Source: Clostridiales bacterium FE2011 | GTDB taxonomy: Bacteria; Bacillota; Clostridia; Christensenellales; Aristaeellaceae | Assembly: GCA_017569305.1 (NCBI GenBank) | Contig: CP069418.1 | Location: 186,001 to 250,000 of the forward strand | Direction of reading: 5' to 3' | Length of the DNA: 64,000 nt | Part shown: in pieces, positions 34,542 to 42,742 of the stretch | Position numbering within the stretch: position 1 is the stretch's first letter | Layout of the letters: every line of letters begins with the position of its first letter | Program-made: the position numbers and the translations under genes | The notes under the pieces: model-generated | Told to the model about the DNA's origin: nothing | What the model saw: the letters and a program-made list of their open reading frames with translations, nothing else | Databases searched by the model: none

Positions 34542-35300
34542 TTGATTGAATTCAAACATGTCAGTAAAACCTATCCCAACGGCGTAAAAGGCCTGAAAGA
34601 TGTGAACCTCACCATCGATCAGGGCGAATTTGTTGCCATCATCGGCCTTAGCGGTGCGGGCAAATCCACCCTCATCCGGACCATCAACCGGATGATTGAT
34701 ATCACGGAGGGACAGCTGACCGTGGACGGCACAGACGTCATGACCCTGAAGGGCAAAAGTCTCCGCCGTTTCCGCCGGAAAATCGGTATGATTTTCCAGT
34801 CCTTCAACCTGGTCTCCCGCTCCACTGCCATCAAGAATGTGCTGACCTCCATGGTGCCTGATATGCCCTGGTGGAAGGTTCTGCTCGGCATTTTCAGCAA
34901 GGAGCAGAAAATGCATGCCCTGGAGGCGCTGGATAAAGTCGGCATCCTGGACAAGGCTTATACCCGCTGCGACCAGCTTTCCGGCGGTCAGCAGCAGCGC
35001 GTTGCCCTGGCCCGCACCCTGAACCAGACGCCCACCATCATCCTGGCGGATGAACCTGTAGCCGCGCTGGATCCTGTCACTGCCCATCAGGTCATGGGTG
35101 ACTTCAAGCGCATCAATGAAGAAATGAACATTTCCATCCTGATCAATATCCATCATGTGGACCTGGCGCTCAAATACGCTACCCGCCTGATCGGTATCCG
35201 CGCAGGTGAAATTGTTTACGACGGGCCTGTGGATCAGGTTACCCAGGAGATTCTGGATTCCATCTACAACGGCGCTTCCATTCCCCAGGCGGGCGATTGA
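34542..35300 (+). CDS. phnC: Phosphonate-type ABC transporter ATP-binding protein
   Basis: A 252-residue ABC ATPase. Walker A is GLSGAGKST (about residues 35-43), the signature [15 protein letters not shown] (about 145-159) and Walker [14 protein letters not shown]. The spacing and the block [19 protein letters not shown] are typical of PhnC. The start is taken as TTG at 34542 (GAAGGA 6 bases upstream; protein begins [13 protein letters not shown]) rather than any upstream in-frame codon, which would add unrelated residues. It energises the two following permeases. Confidence 0.93.
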   Translation: MIEFKHVSKTYPNGVKGLKDVNLTIDQGEFVAIIGLSGAGKSTLIRTINRMIDITEGQLTVDGTDVMTLKGKSLRRFRRKIGMIFQSFNLVSRSTAIKNVLTSMVPDMPWWKVLLGIFSKEQKMHALEALDKVGILDKAYTRCDQLSGGQQQRVALARTLNQTPTIILADEPVAALDPVTAHQVMGDFKRINEEMNISILINIHHVDLALKYATRLIGIRAGEIVYDGPVDQVTQEILDSIYNGASIPQAGD

Positions 35301-35311
35301 GGAGGCGGCAT

Positions 35312-36277
35312 ATGAAAAAGAAAGCCGCAGCGGGATACCGTGTCCCGCTTTTCGACCGCGTTTTCAAACCCAAAACCATCCGTCTGTCCAATGGGCACAG
35401 CGTACAGCGGCCCCGTTCCCGGATGCCGCTGATTGCCGTGCTGCTGGTTGCCATGGTCTGGCTGAGCATCAAGCTGACCGGTTTTGACCTGGGCATCATT
35501 GCCCGGCGGGGCCATCAGTTTGTCGTCATCCTGAGCCAGATCTTCTCCCCGGATATCTTCAATATTCAGGAGTCCACTTTCACAAAATTCGGCATTGATC
35601 CCGGTGCCGTCAGCCTGCTGTCCGTCTTCGACGGCCGCTGGTGGCAGGCGCTCTGGCATACCATGACCGGATCCTTCGCGCCGAAGGTTTTCAGCCCGCT
35701 CTGGGATACGCTTCGTATGTCCATCCTGGGCTCCTTCATCGGCGCCACGCTGGCACTGCCGCTGGCCGTTGCGGCCTCCACCAATATTAACCGCAACAAG
35801 GCCACCGTATCCGTAATCCGGCTGCTGCTGAATATTCTCCGCACGCTGCCCACCCTGGTGGTTGCAAAGATCTTCGCCCTGATCTTCGGCCTGGGCACCT
35901 TCGCCGGCACCCTGGCCATCCTGGTTTTCACCCTCGGCGTCATCTGCAAGATGATGTACGAATCCATCGAAACCATCGATATGGGCGCCTTTGAGGCCAT
36001 GGAATCCTTCGGAGCCACCAAGCTGCAGGGCTTCTGGTCTGCCAGTATGAAACAGATCCTGCCCACTTATCTGAGCTACAGCCTCTACGCGCTGGAAATG
36101 AACGTGCGGGCGGCTTCCATTCTCGGATACGTCGGTGCGGGCGGTCTGGGTCTGCTGATTGATGAGCGGATCGGCTGGCGTGACTATAACGGTCTCGGCA
36201 CGGTGTTGCTGATGCTCTTTATCCTGGTTGTCAGCATTGAGAGCCTCAGCCAGTACCTGCGCAAAAAACTGAGTTAA
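35312..36277 (+). CDS. phnE: Phosphonate-type ABC transporter permease 1
   Basis: A 321-residue permease. After a basic N-terminus there are about six membrane helices; the coupling loop is ETIDMGAFEAMESFGATKLQ (about residues 218-237), and SILGYVGAGGLGLLIDERI near the end is the standard PhnE signature. GGAGG precedes the ATG at 35312 with 6 bases of spacing. It is probably the heterodimer partner of the next gene, whose start follows 14 bases after its stop. Confidence 0.92.
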   Translation: MKKKAAAGYRVPLFDRVFKPKTIRLSNGHSVQRPRSRMPLIAVLLVAMVWLSIKLTGFDLGIIARRGHQFVVILSQIFSPDIFNIQESTFTKFGIDPGAVSLLSVFDGRWWQALWHTMTGSFAPKVFSPLWDTLRMSILGSFIGATLALPLAVAASTNINRNKATVSVIRLLLNILRTLPTLVVAKIFALIFGLGTFAGTLAILVFTLGVICKMMYESIETIDMGAFEAMESFGATKLQGFWSASMKQILPTYLSYSLYALEMNVRAASILGYVGAGGLGLLIDERIGWRDYNGLGTVLLMLFILVVSIESLSQYLRKKLS

Positions 36278-36290
36278 GGAGGGCGGAAAC

Positions 36291-37178
36291 ATGAGTGAAA
36301 AGAATAAAATCCCGGTTGTTCCCCGCCCTCTGAGCATAGAGGAAACCTACACACAGCGCCCGCGCCGCTGGTGGCTGTACACGCTGGTTGTAATCATCGT
36401 TGCGCTGCTGCTGGTCTGGTCCGCCAGCGGTGTTGAATTCAAAGGCATCGCCACAAAGGGATCTGAAGTTGCCCGCGGTATTGCCACAGGCCTGACCCAT
36501 CCGGACTGGGACCTGCTGCTGGGGCGGATTACGGAGGATACCTCCGTCACAGAGATCGCCGGCATCACCATTTCTACGGAAGGCGTGCCCTATCTGCTTT
36601 TCCAGACCATCGCCATCGCCTTCCTCGGTACGTTGATCGGCGGTATCCTGGCCATTCCCTTCAGCTTCCTGGCCTGTGACCGGATTGTCCCCAAATGGCT
36701 TGCCCGCATCTTCCGCGTGCTGATCCTGCTCATCCGTACCATTCCCAGTCTGGTCTGGGCGCTGGTCTGGATCCGCGTCACCGGTCCCAACGCCTTCTGC
36801 GGTGTTGTCACCCAGAGCGTCTGTTCCATCGGTATGATCAGCAAGATGTACATCACCGCCATCGAGGATCTGGATGTACGTATTCTGGAATCCCTGGACG
36901 CCTCCGGCTGCTCCGGTTTCCAGAAGATCCGCTGTGGCATCATGCCCCAGATCATTCCGAATTTCATTTCCACAGTAATTTACCGGTTCGATATCAACAT
37001 GAAGGACGCCACTACCCTGGGCATCGTCGGCGCCGGCGGTATCGGCGCCCCGCTGATCCAGTGCATCACTTCCAGCCGCTGGAGCATGGTCGGTGCCTAT
37101 CTCTTCGGCATGATCCTGCTGATGCTTGTGATTGAGTGGCTTTCCACCCGGATCCGGAACCGTCTGACGAGAGGCTGA
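36291..37178 (+). CDS. phnE: Phosphonate-type ABC transporter permease 2
   Basis: A 295-residue permease homologous to the preceding one: the coupling loop is ESLDASGCSGFQKIRCGIMP and the signature TTLGIVGAGGIGAPLIQCI matches PhnE proteins. An extracytoplasmic segment of about 60 residues (GSEVARGIATGLTHPDWDLL) lies between helices 1 and 2. AGGAGGG precedes the ATG. Two PhnE genes per operon is common in PhnCDE systems of Bacillota. Confidence 0.92.
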   Translation: MSEKNKIPVVPRPLSIEETYTQRPRRWWLYTLVVIIVALLLVWSASGVEFKGIATKGSEVARGIATGLTHPDWDLLLGRITEDTSVTEIAGITISTEGVPYLLFQTIAIAFLGTLIGGILAIPFSFLACDRIVPKWLARIFRVLILLIRTIPSLVWALVWIRVTGPNAFCGVVTQSVCSIGMISKMYITAIEDLDVRILESLDASGCSGFQKIRCGIMPQIIPNFISTVIYRFDINMKDATTLGIVGAGGIGAPLIQCITSSRWSMVGAYLFGMILLMLVIEWLSTRIRNRLTRG

Positions 37179-37179
37179 T

Positions 37180-38667
37180 ATGTCACCGCTGCTGACTGTA
37201 TATTTCACATCGGATATCCATGGATATCTGTATCCCACAAACTTCCAGAATAAGGAGCCCCAGCCCATGGGGCTTCTTTCCATGCGCTTTCCCAAGGATG
37301 AGAACACGCTCGTCATCGACGGCGGTGATATGCTTCAGGGTTCTCCCCTGACTTATTTCGGCCGTTCCGAGGGTGTTGACATACCGATTGCCCGGGCCAT
37401 GAATGCCCGGGGGTATGATTACGTCACCCTCGGCAATCACGATTTCAATTACGGCCGGGAAAACCTTCTTCGCTATCTCCGTGAGCTGGATGCCCAGTGT
37501 CTCTGTGCCAATGTGGATGATCTCCGCGGGGAGCTTCCGCTGCTACCCTGTGCCGTCCGTACCCTCGGCAACGGCCTTCGTGTCGGTCTTGTCGGGCTGG
37601 TAACCAACTGGATCAACCGCTGGGAGAAGCCTGAAAACCTGGTGGATTTTTCCGTTGTTTCCCCGCTGGAACGCGCGAAAGCCGCCGTGGCATCCCTGGA
37701 GTGTGACGTGCTCATCGGCATTTATCACGGCGGAATCGAGCGTGATCCGGAAACCGGGAAGCTGCTCTCATCCACGGATGAAAACATTGCCTGCCGCCTG
37801 TGCGAGGAGCTCCCCTTTGACCTGCTGCTGACCGGTCACCAGCACATCCCGCTTGCCGGTGCCCGCTGGCACAATACTCACCTTGTCCAGACGCCCTGCA
37901 ATGCCGCCTCGTATATCCGGGTGGAAATGGACGCGGACCAGCACTTTACTTCTGAGTTGTGTCCTGTTCCGGATCATGCGGATTATACGCCGGAAGAGGC
38001 CGCCCTGTTCGGCAGGCTGAATGAATGGCTGGACCATCCCATCGGTCACCTTTCCCGTTCCCTCTGGCCGGAAGACAAGCTGAAAATGGCGATGGAAGGA
38101 TCTCCGATTGCGGATTTCTTCAATCAGGTTCAGCTCTGGGCGTCCGGTGCCCGCGTCAGCTGCACCTGCCTGGCCAATTCCGTCCGCGGCTTTGACAAAA
38201 ATGTAACAGTCCGTGATGTGGTGGCCACCTACGTCTATCCCAACACCCTCAAAGTGCTGGAAGTCACCGGTTCCATCCTTCGTCAGGGGCTGGAGCAGTG
38301 CGCGCGGTATTTTGACCGGGATGCGCAGGGGCATCTTGCCATCAGTGAAGCCTTTCTCCGGCCGAAGGAAGCACATTTCAATTACGATTATTTTGCCGGG
38401 ATCGAATACACCTTTGACCTCACCCGTCCCGCCGGCCGGCGGGTGGTTTCCCTTACCTGTGAAGGCCGGCCTGTACAGGATTCAGACGCCTTCACCCTTT
38501 GTATGTGCGATTACCGTGCCACCGGAGCAGGAGACTTCGACTTTTATCTCTCCTGCCCGGTCGTCCGGGATATCCAGACGGACATTACTGAACTGATCCT
38601 GCGGTATCTGGAGGAGCATGACCCTGTTGAGATCCCTTCCAGCCATCCGCTGACCGTTCTGACTTGA
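37180..38667 (+). CDS. Cytoplasmic 5'-nucleotidase / cyclic-nucleotide phosphodiesterase family metallophosphatase (UshA/YfkN-like)
   Basis: A 495-residue two-domain enzyme. The N-terminal metallophosphatase has VYFTSDIHGYLYPTNF, DGGDMLQGSPL, LGNHDFNYG and LLTGHQHIPLAG for the two metal ions; the C-terminal substrate domain starts near SPIADFFNQVQLWASG (about residue 308). UshA proteins are normally exported, but no signal peptide is present, so it should act inside the cell. The ATG is one base beyond the permease stop, so it is transcribed and probably translated with the Phn-type transporter. Likely role: release of phosphate from an imported phosphate ester or nucleotide (inference). Confidence 0.85.
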   Translation: MSPLLTVYFTSDIHGYLYPTNFQNKEPQPMGLLSMRFPKDENTLVIDGGDMLQGSPLTYFGRSEGVDIPIARAMNARGYDYVTLGNHDFNYGRENLLRYLRELDAQCLCANVDDLRGELPLLPCAVRTLGNGLRVGLVGLVTNWINRWEKPENLVDFSVVSPLERAKAAVASLECDVLIGIYHGGIERDPETGKLLSSTDENIACRLCEELPFDLLLTGHQHIPLAGARWHNTHLVQTPCNAASYIRVEMDADQHFTSELCPVPDHADYTPEEAALFGRLNEWLDHPIGHLSRSLWPEDKLKMAMEGSPIADFFNQVQLWASGARVSCTCLANSVRGFDKNVTVRDVVATYVYPNTLKVLEVTGSILRQGLEQCARYFDRDAQGHLAISEAFLRPKEAHFNYDYFAGIEYTFDLTRPAGRRVVSLTCEGRPVQDSDAFTLCMCDYRATGAGDFDFYLSCPVVRDIQTDITELILRYLEEHDPVEIPSSHPLTVLT

Positions 38668-38688
38668 CGATTGCAGACAGGATTGTTT

Positions 38689-39396
38689 ATGAAAAGAATT
38701 CTCATTACCAATGATGACGGCATCCGTTCCTCCGGGATTATCCGCCTGGTTGAAGCAGCCCGTGCTCTCGGAGAAGTGACGGTTATTGCTCCTGACCGGG
38801 AACACAGTGCCAAGGCCCACAGCATTTCCATCCTGGAGCCGGTCGATTTTATGCCCTATGCGTTTCCCGTGCCGGGCGTAACCGCCTGGGTCTGCAGCGG
38901 CACGCCTTCAGACTGTGTGCGCGTCGGCCTGGCATATCTCCTTCCGCAGAAACCGGATCTGGTTCTTTCCGGTATCAATTGCGGTTTTAACATCGCCTCT
39001 GATATTCAGTATTCCGCTACTGTGGGCGCCGCGCTGGAAGCCGCCCATCAGGGAATCCCTGCTGCTGCTTTCTCGGAACCCTATAATCCGGATCACTCGG
39101 TCACAGACCGTTTCCTTCCCGATGTTCTGGAGCTTCTGGAAGAGTTGCTGCCCGGGCGGGACGAAATCCTCAATATCAATTTCCCGCTCGCTTCCTGCAA
39201 CGGCATTCTCACCGGCCGCACCGTGTCCTCCGGTTCTATGTTCCGTGGAAGCTATCAGCTCACAGAGCGGCTTCCGGGCGGCGGTCTCCGCCTGTCCGCG
39301 GAGTGGGTGCCGGATGACGCCTGTGACGACGGCTCTGATTTCCAGGCCGTTCTGGATCATTACATTTCCATCGGCGTCGTCCGGAATATCGGTTAA
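38689..39396 (+). CDS. surE: 5'/3'-nucleotidase SurE
   Basis: A 235-residue metal-dependent nucleoside-monophosphate phosphatase. SurE signatures are plain: MKRILITNDDGIRSSGI (metal Asp pair), VIAPDREHSAKAHSIS, CSGTPSDCVRVGL and LVLSGINCGFNIASDIQYS. Family members also act on 3'-nucleotides and short polyphosphate. The ATG at 38689 is chosen over an in-frame codon 18 bases upstream; ACAGGA precedes it by 6 bases. It is the last gene of the Phn-type operon, 21 bases behind the UshA-like gene, giving two unrelated nucleotidases in one importer operon. Confidence 0.93.
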   Translation: MKRILITNDDGIRSSGIIRLVEAARALGEVTVIAPDREHSAKAHSISILEPVDFMPYAFPVPGVTAWVCSGTPSDCVRVGLAYLLPQKPDLVLSGINCGFNIASDIQYSATVGAALEAAHQGIPAAAFSEPYNPDHSVTDRFLPDVLELLEELLPGRDEILNINFPLASCNGILTGRTVSSGSMFRGSYQLTERLPGGGLRLSAEWVPDDACDDGSDFQAVLDHYISIGVVRNIG

Positions 39397-39411
39397 TCAG
39401 CAGAATATAAC

Positions 39412-39443
39412 AAAGAGCCGGCCAGAAGGCCGGCTCTGTTTTT
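39412..39443. terminator. Intrinsic terminator between surE and the convergent ABC ATPase gene
   Basis: Stem AGAGCCGGCC / GGCCGGCTCT (39414-39423, 39428-39437), loop AGAA, then GTTTTTG on the plus strand; the minus strand reads TTTGTT after the stem. Confidence 0.85.
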
Positions 39444-39469
39444 GTCTGTGTCTGCAGGCAGTTTCCGGA

Positions 39470-40555
39470 TCAGGTTGCCAGCAGGTGCGCGCATTCGCTG
39501 CGGAAAGAGATGTACGCCTCGTCTCCCACCTGATAGGTTTTCCGGCCGATCGGGCAGTTGTCAGCGATTTTCACCAGCGTATCGCCGACCCGCACATGGT
39601 AATTCTGGTAGGAACCCATGAAGCAGCTCAGCTCCACCTTGCAGGGCAGCTGTCCCTGGTCGGCAATCTCAATCGCTTCCGGGCGAAGGACAATCTCGGC
39701 GCTGCCGATCGTATCCCTTTCAGACAGGACTTTGACCGGATGTCCGTAGACATCGGCGATCACATCGTTTCCTTCCCTGCCGGTCACTGTACACGGCAGG
39801 AAATTGCACTCGCCGATAAAGTCGGCGACAAACTCGCTGTTCGGATGATAATAGATCTCCGTCGGGGAACCCATCTGGGCAATGACGCCGCCCTTCATCA
39901 GGATGATGTTGTCGGAGATGGCCATTGCTTCGCTCTGGTCATGGGTCACGTAAATGGCGGTGATGCCCAGTGCCTGCTGGATGCGGCGGATTTCCGTACG
40001 CATCTGTACCCTCAGCTTCGCGTCCAGGTTGCTCAGCGGTTCGTCGAAAAGCAGCACGCCGGGTTCCACAACCAGCGCCCGTGCCAGTGCCACGCGCTGC
40101 TGCTGTCCGCCAGAAAGCTGGTTGGTCATCCGCTGTTCCATATCGGAAAGCTCCACCAGCTTCAGGATGTTCGTGACTCTTTCCTGGATTTCATCCTTCG
40201 GCACTTTCCGCAGGCGCAGTCCGTAGGCCACATTGTCAAACACATTGTAGTGCGGGAAAAGCGCATAGCTCTGGAAAACCATGGCCGTGTCGCGCTTGTT
40301 GGGCGTCAGCTCGTTGATCGGCTCCCCGCCCAGGTAAATCTCTCCCTCGTCCGGACTTTCAAAGCCCGCGATCATGCGCAGGGTCGTCGTCTTGCCGCAG
40401 CCGGAGGGACCCAGCAGCGTCACAAAGCTTCCGGGTTCAATGTCCAGTGCCACGTCGTGCACGGCATAGAAATCCTTTCCCGTCTTGGGATCCTTGTAGA
40501 TCTTTGAAATATGATCCAGGCGAACTCCCTTGGGCTCTTTCTTGTTCGCTGCCAT
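39470..40555 (-). CDS. AfuC/FbpC/PotA-type ABC transporter ATP-binding protein
   Basis: A 361-residue ATPase: Walker A LLGPSGCGKTT (about residues 47-57), signature [17 protein letters not shown] (about 146-162), Walker B VLLFDEPLSNLD, and a C-terminal TOBE-like regulatory part (about 245-361). It shares its operon with a fused two-domain permease and an AfuA/FbpA-like binding protein, so it energises that importer. It begins one base after the permease stop. Similar ATPases serve iron(III), spermidine, hexose-phosphate or aminoethylphosphonate importers, so substrate is not settled by this subunit. Confidence 0.9.
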   Translation of the reverse strand: MAANKKEPKGVRLDHISKIYKDPKTGKDFYAVHDVALDIEPGSFVTLLGPSGCGKTTTLRMIAGFESPDEGEIYLGGEPINELTPNKRDTAMVFQSYALFPHYNVFDNVAYGLRLRKVPKDEIQERVTNILKLVELSDMEQRMTNQLSGGQQQRVALARALVVEPGVLLFDEPLSNLDAKLRVQMRTEIRRIQQALGITAIYVTHDQSEAMAISDNIILMKGGVIAQMGSPTEIYYHPNSEFVADFIGECNFLPCTVTGREGNDVIADVYGHPVKVLSERDTIGSAEIVLRPEAIEIADQGQLPCKVELSCFMGSYQNYHVRVGDTLVKIADNCPIGRKTYQVGDEAYISFRSECAHLLAT

Positions 40556-40556
40556 A

Positions 40557-42656
40557 TCACTTCACCTCTCCCTTGATCTTTTTGCTCGTACCAAAGTATT
40601 TCAGCACCGTATTCATGATCAGGATTGCCGCGTAGGTAATCAGGATCAGGATGGTGGCGTAGGCGCATGCAACGCCGTATTCGCCCTTCTCGGCATATTC
40701 GTTGATCCGGCAGGTAATCAGCAGGAACCGCGGGGTCACCAGCAGGATCACCGCGCTGATGGCGGTAATGGACCGCACAAAGGTGGTCACCAGGCCGGAG
40801 AAGAAGGAATCCTTGATCAGCGGCAGCGTCACGGTCATGAATACCTTTCCGCTGCCCGCGCCCATATCGTAGGCCGATTCCTCAATGGATTTGTCAATCT
40901 GCCGCAGGGCTGAAATACCGCTGCGGGTTCCCACAGGCAGGGACCGTACCACAAAGACAATGATCAGGATCAGGCCTGATCCGTAGATTCCCTGCAGGAA
41001 ACCGGTCCTGAAAACGCCTCCGGCAAATCCGCGGATAAATCCAACGCCCAGCACGGTTCCGGGAACGGCCATGGCCAGCATGGACACAAATTCGATGAAG
41101 CCTTTTGCCTTGAATTTCCGCTTGACCACCAGATAGGAAATGATCATGGAAAGCAGTGCCGTCACAGGAGCGGCAATAATAGAGAGCACGAAAGAATCCT
41201 TGAATGCCTGCCATCCGCGCTCGCGGAACATCTGCTCAAACCACTTGAAGGAAAGGGAATAATCCCTGCCCCACAGCTTGAACAGTGCGCCGAAGGGAAC
41301 CGCGATATACATCAGGATAACGAACACTGAAACCGCTGTGCACAGGACCGTCAGCGGATAACGGACGCTCTTGTCCTCAATCAGCATCCGTCCCCTTGAG
41401 GCCTTGCCCGTCAGCGTGGCGGCCGTCTTCTTCTCCAGCACATACTTCTGGATCAGGAACAGCACCAGCGTCAGGCCAAGCAGTACCACAGCCATGGCGG
41501 AAGCACCGTTGATATCGTATGTACCGCCGGTAATCCGCAGGTAGATCGTCGTCGCCAGCGTGTCATAGCTGCCGCCGATGATCATCGGGTTTGCGAAGTC
41601 CGCCACGGATTCAATGAAGGTCACCAGGAACGCGTTTCCGAGTCCGGGCAGAAGCAGCGGCAGCGTCACGGTCGTGAACACTTTCCACCGGCTGGCGCCC
41701 ATATCCCGGGCTGCTTCTTCCATGGAGGGATCGATGTTCTTCAGCAGGCCTTTCAGCATCAGGTAAACCACCGGGAAGAAAGTGAGGGTCTGAACGATCG
41801 TGATGCCCCAGAGTCCGTAGATGTCCGAGTCATAGATTCCAAGGACCATCCGGGTGATCAGTCCGCTGCGGCCGAAGAGCAGCATCATGGAAAGGGACAG
41901 CACAAACGGCGGGGATACCACCGGCAGCAGGGAAACAACGTCAAACAGCTTTTTCGTCATCCGGCTGCGGATATGGACGTAAACGTCCACATAGGCAAAC
42001 AGGAGGCCGATCAGCAGGGATCCCAGTCCTGTCAGGCAGCCCAGCAGCAGCGTGTTCCTCAGTGCGTTGTTGAAGGTATAATCGCTGAAGATCCGCGGGA
42101 ACGCGTCCAGCGTCCAGTTGTCTTCATGCAGCTGGATGCACAGGTCGCTCAGCTCGATCCCGTCCATCTTCTTGATAACTCTGCCGTTGGCCCTGTATGT
42201 CTGCGGAACTTCCTGTACCTGGGTCAGCTGGTCCAGGGCAATATAGACTGCCTTGTCTTTGCTGTTCACCGTTTTGAGATAGAGCGTATTGCCCTTCTCA
42301 ACGTCGTTCATCGTTGCCCGGCCGGCAAACAGACCCGTGGAATTGTACACGGGTACAATTCTCTCCTCTACGCCTTCTGTTGGCGATGTCAGCTTTACGC
42401 AGACCGGAGAACGGCTGTCGCTGATCTCTTCACCTTTTTCAGAAACATAGACGATTTTTTCTCCACTGACCAGCGGTTCAATGGAATACAGATGTGTATC
42501 GCGTACCAGTACGCTGTCCATCAGCAGCATGGCAAGCGGATAAAGAATAAAAAGAGCCAGAAAGATAATAAGCGCAATGATTGTAATCACCAGAACCGGA
42601 TCGCCGAAGAATTTCTTCCGGTCCAGGCTCGCGCTCTGACTTCGGGCCACAGGCAT
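40557..42656 (-). CDS. Fused-domain ABC permease, FbpB/AfuB-type, with extracytoplasmic insert
   Basis: A 699-residue permease with two copies of the transport domain. Each has an EAA loop: EEAARDMGASRWKVFTTV (about residues 319-336) and EESAYDMGAGSGKVFMTV (about 597-614). FbpB-like proteins are usually ~500-560 residues; here about 150 residues (roughly 45-190) are inserted between the first and second helices and lack membrane segments (SGEKIVYVSEKGEEISDS, KDKAVYIALDQLTQVQEV). This resembles the P2 loop of MalF and may touch the binding protein. It lies between the binding protein and ATPase genes. Confidence 0.88.
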   Translation of the reverse strand: MPVARSQSASLDRKKFFGDPVLVITIIALIIFLALFILYPLAMLLMDSVLVRDTHLYSIEPLVSGEKIVYVSEKGEEISDSRSPVCVKLTSPTEGVEERIVPVYNSTGLFAGRATMNDVEKGNTLYLKTVNSKDKAVYIALDQLTQVQEVPQTYRANGRVIKKMDGIELSDLCIQLHEDNWTLDAFPRIFSDYTFNNALRNTLLLGCLTGLGSLLIGLLFAYVDVYVHIRSRMTKKLFDVVSLLPVVSPPFVLSLSMMLLFGRSGLITRMVLGIYDSDIYGLWGITIVQTLTFFPVVYLMLKGLLKNIDPSMEEAARDMGASRWKVFTTVTLPLLLPGLGNAFLVTFIESVADFANPMIIGGSYDTLATTIYLRITGGTYDINGASAMAVVLLGLTLVLFLIQKYVLEKKTAATLTGKASRGRMLIEDKSVRYPLTVLCTAVSVFVILMYIAVPFGALFKLWGRDYSLSFKWFEQMFRERGWQAFKDSFVLSIIAAPVTALLSMIISYLVVKRKFKAKGFIEFVSMLAMAVPGTVLGVGFIRGFAGGVFRTGFLQGIYGSGLILIIVFVVRSLPVGTRSGISALRQIDKSIEESAYDMGAGSGKVFMTVTLPLIKDSFFSGLVTTFVRSITAISAVILLVTPRFLLITCRINEYAEKGEYGVACAYATILILITYAAILIMNTVLKYFGTSKKIKGEVK

Positions 42657-42690
42657 TCATCCCCTTCCTGATTGGATTGTTTTCCTTCTG

Positions 42691-42720
42691 AAAAGGGGAC
42701 GGGGCAAATGCCTCGTCCCC
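42691..42720 (-). terminator. Attenuating hairpin between binding-protein and permease genes
   Basis: GGGGACG / CGTCCCC arms (42695-42701, 42714-42720) extended by GGC/GCC across a mismatch, with TTTTC on the minus strand. It lies 23 bases after the binding-protein stop. Confidence 0.55.
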
Positions 42721-42742
42721 CCGTGATGTTTCCGGAATGGGA

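Noticed and set aside
33386..37178. A complete phosphonate degradation locus
   Set aside because: No C-P lyase (phnG-M), phosphonatase (phnX), phnW or related gene was found next to the transporter. Only import plus nucleotidases can be supported.
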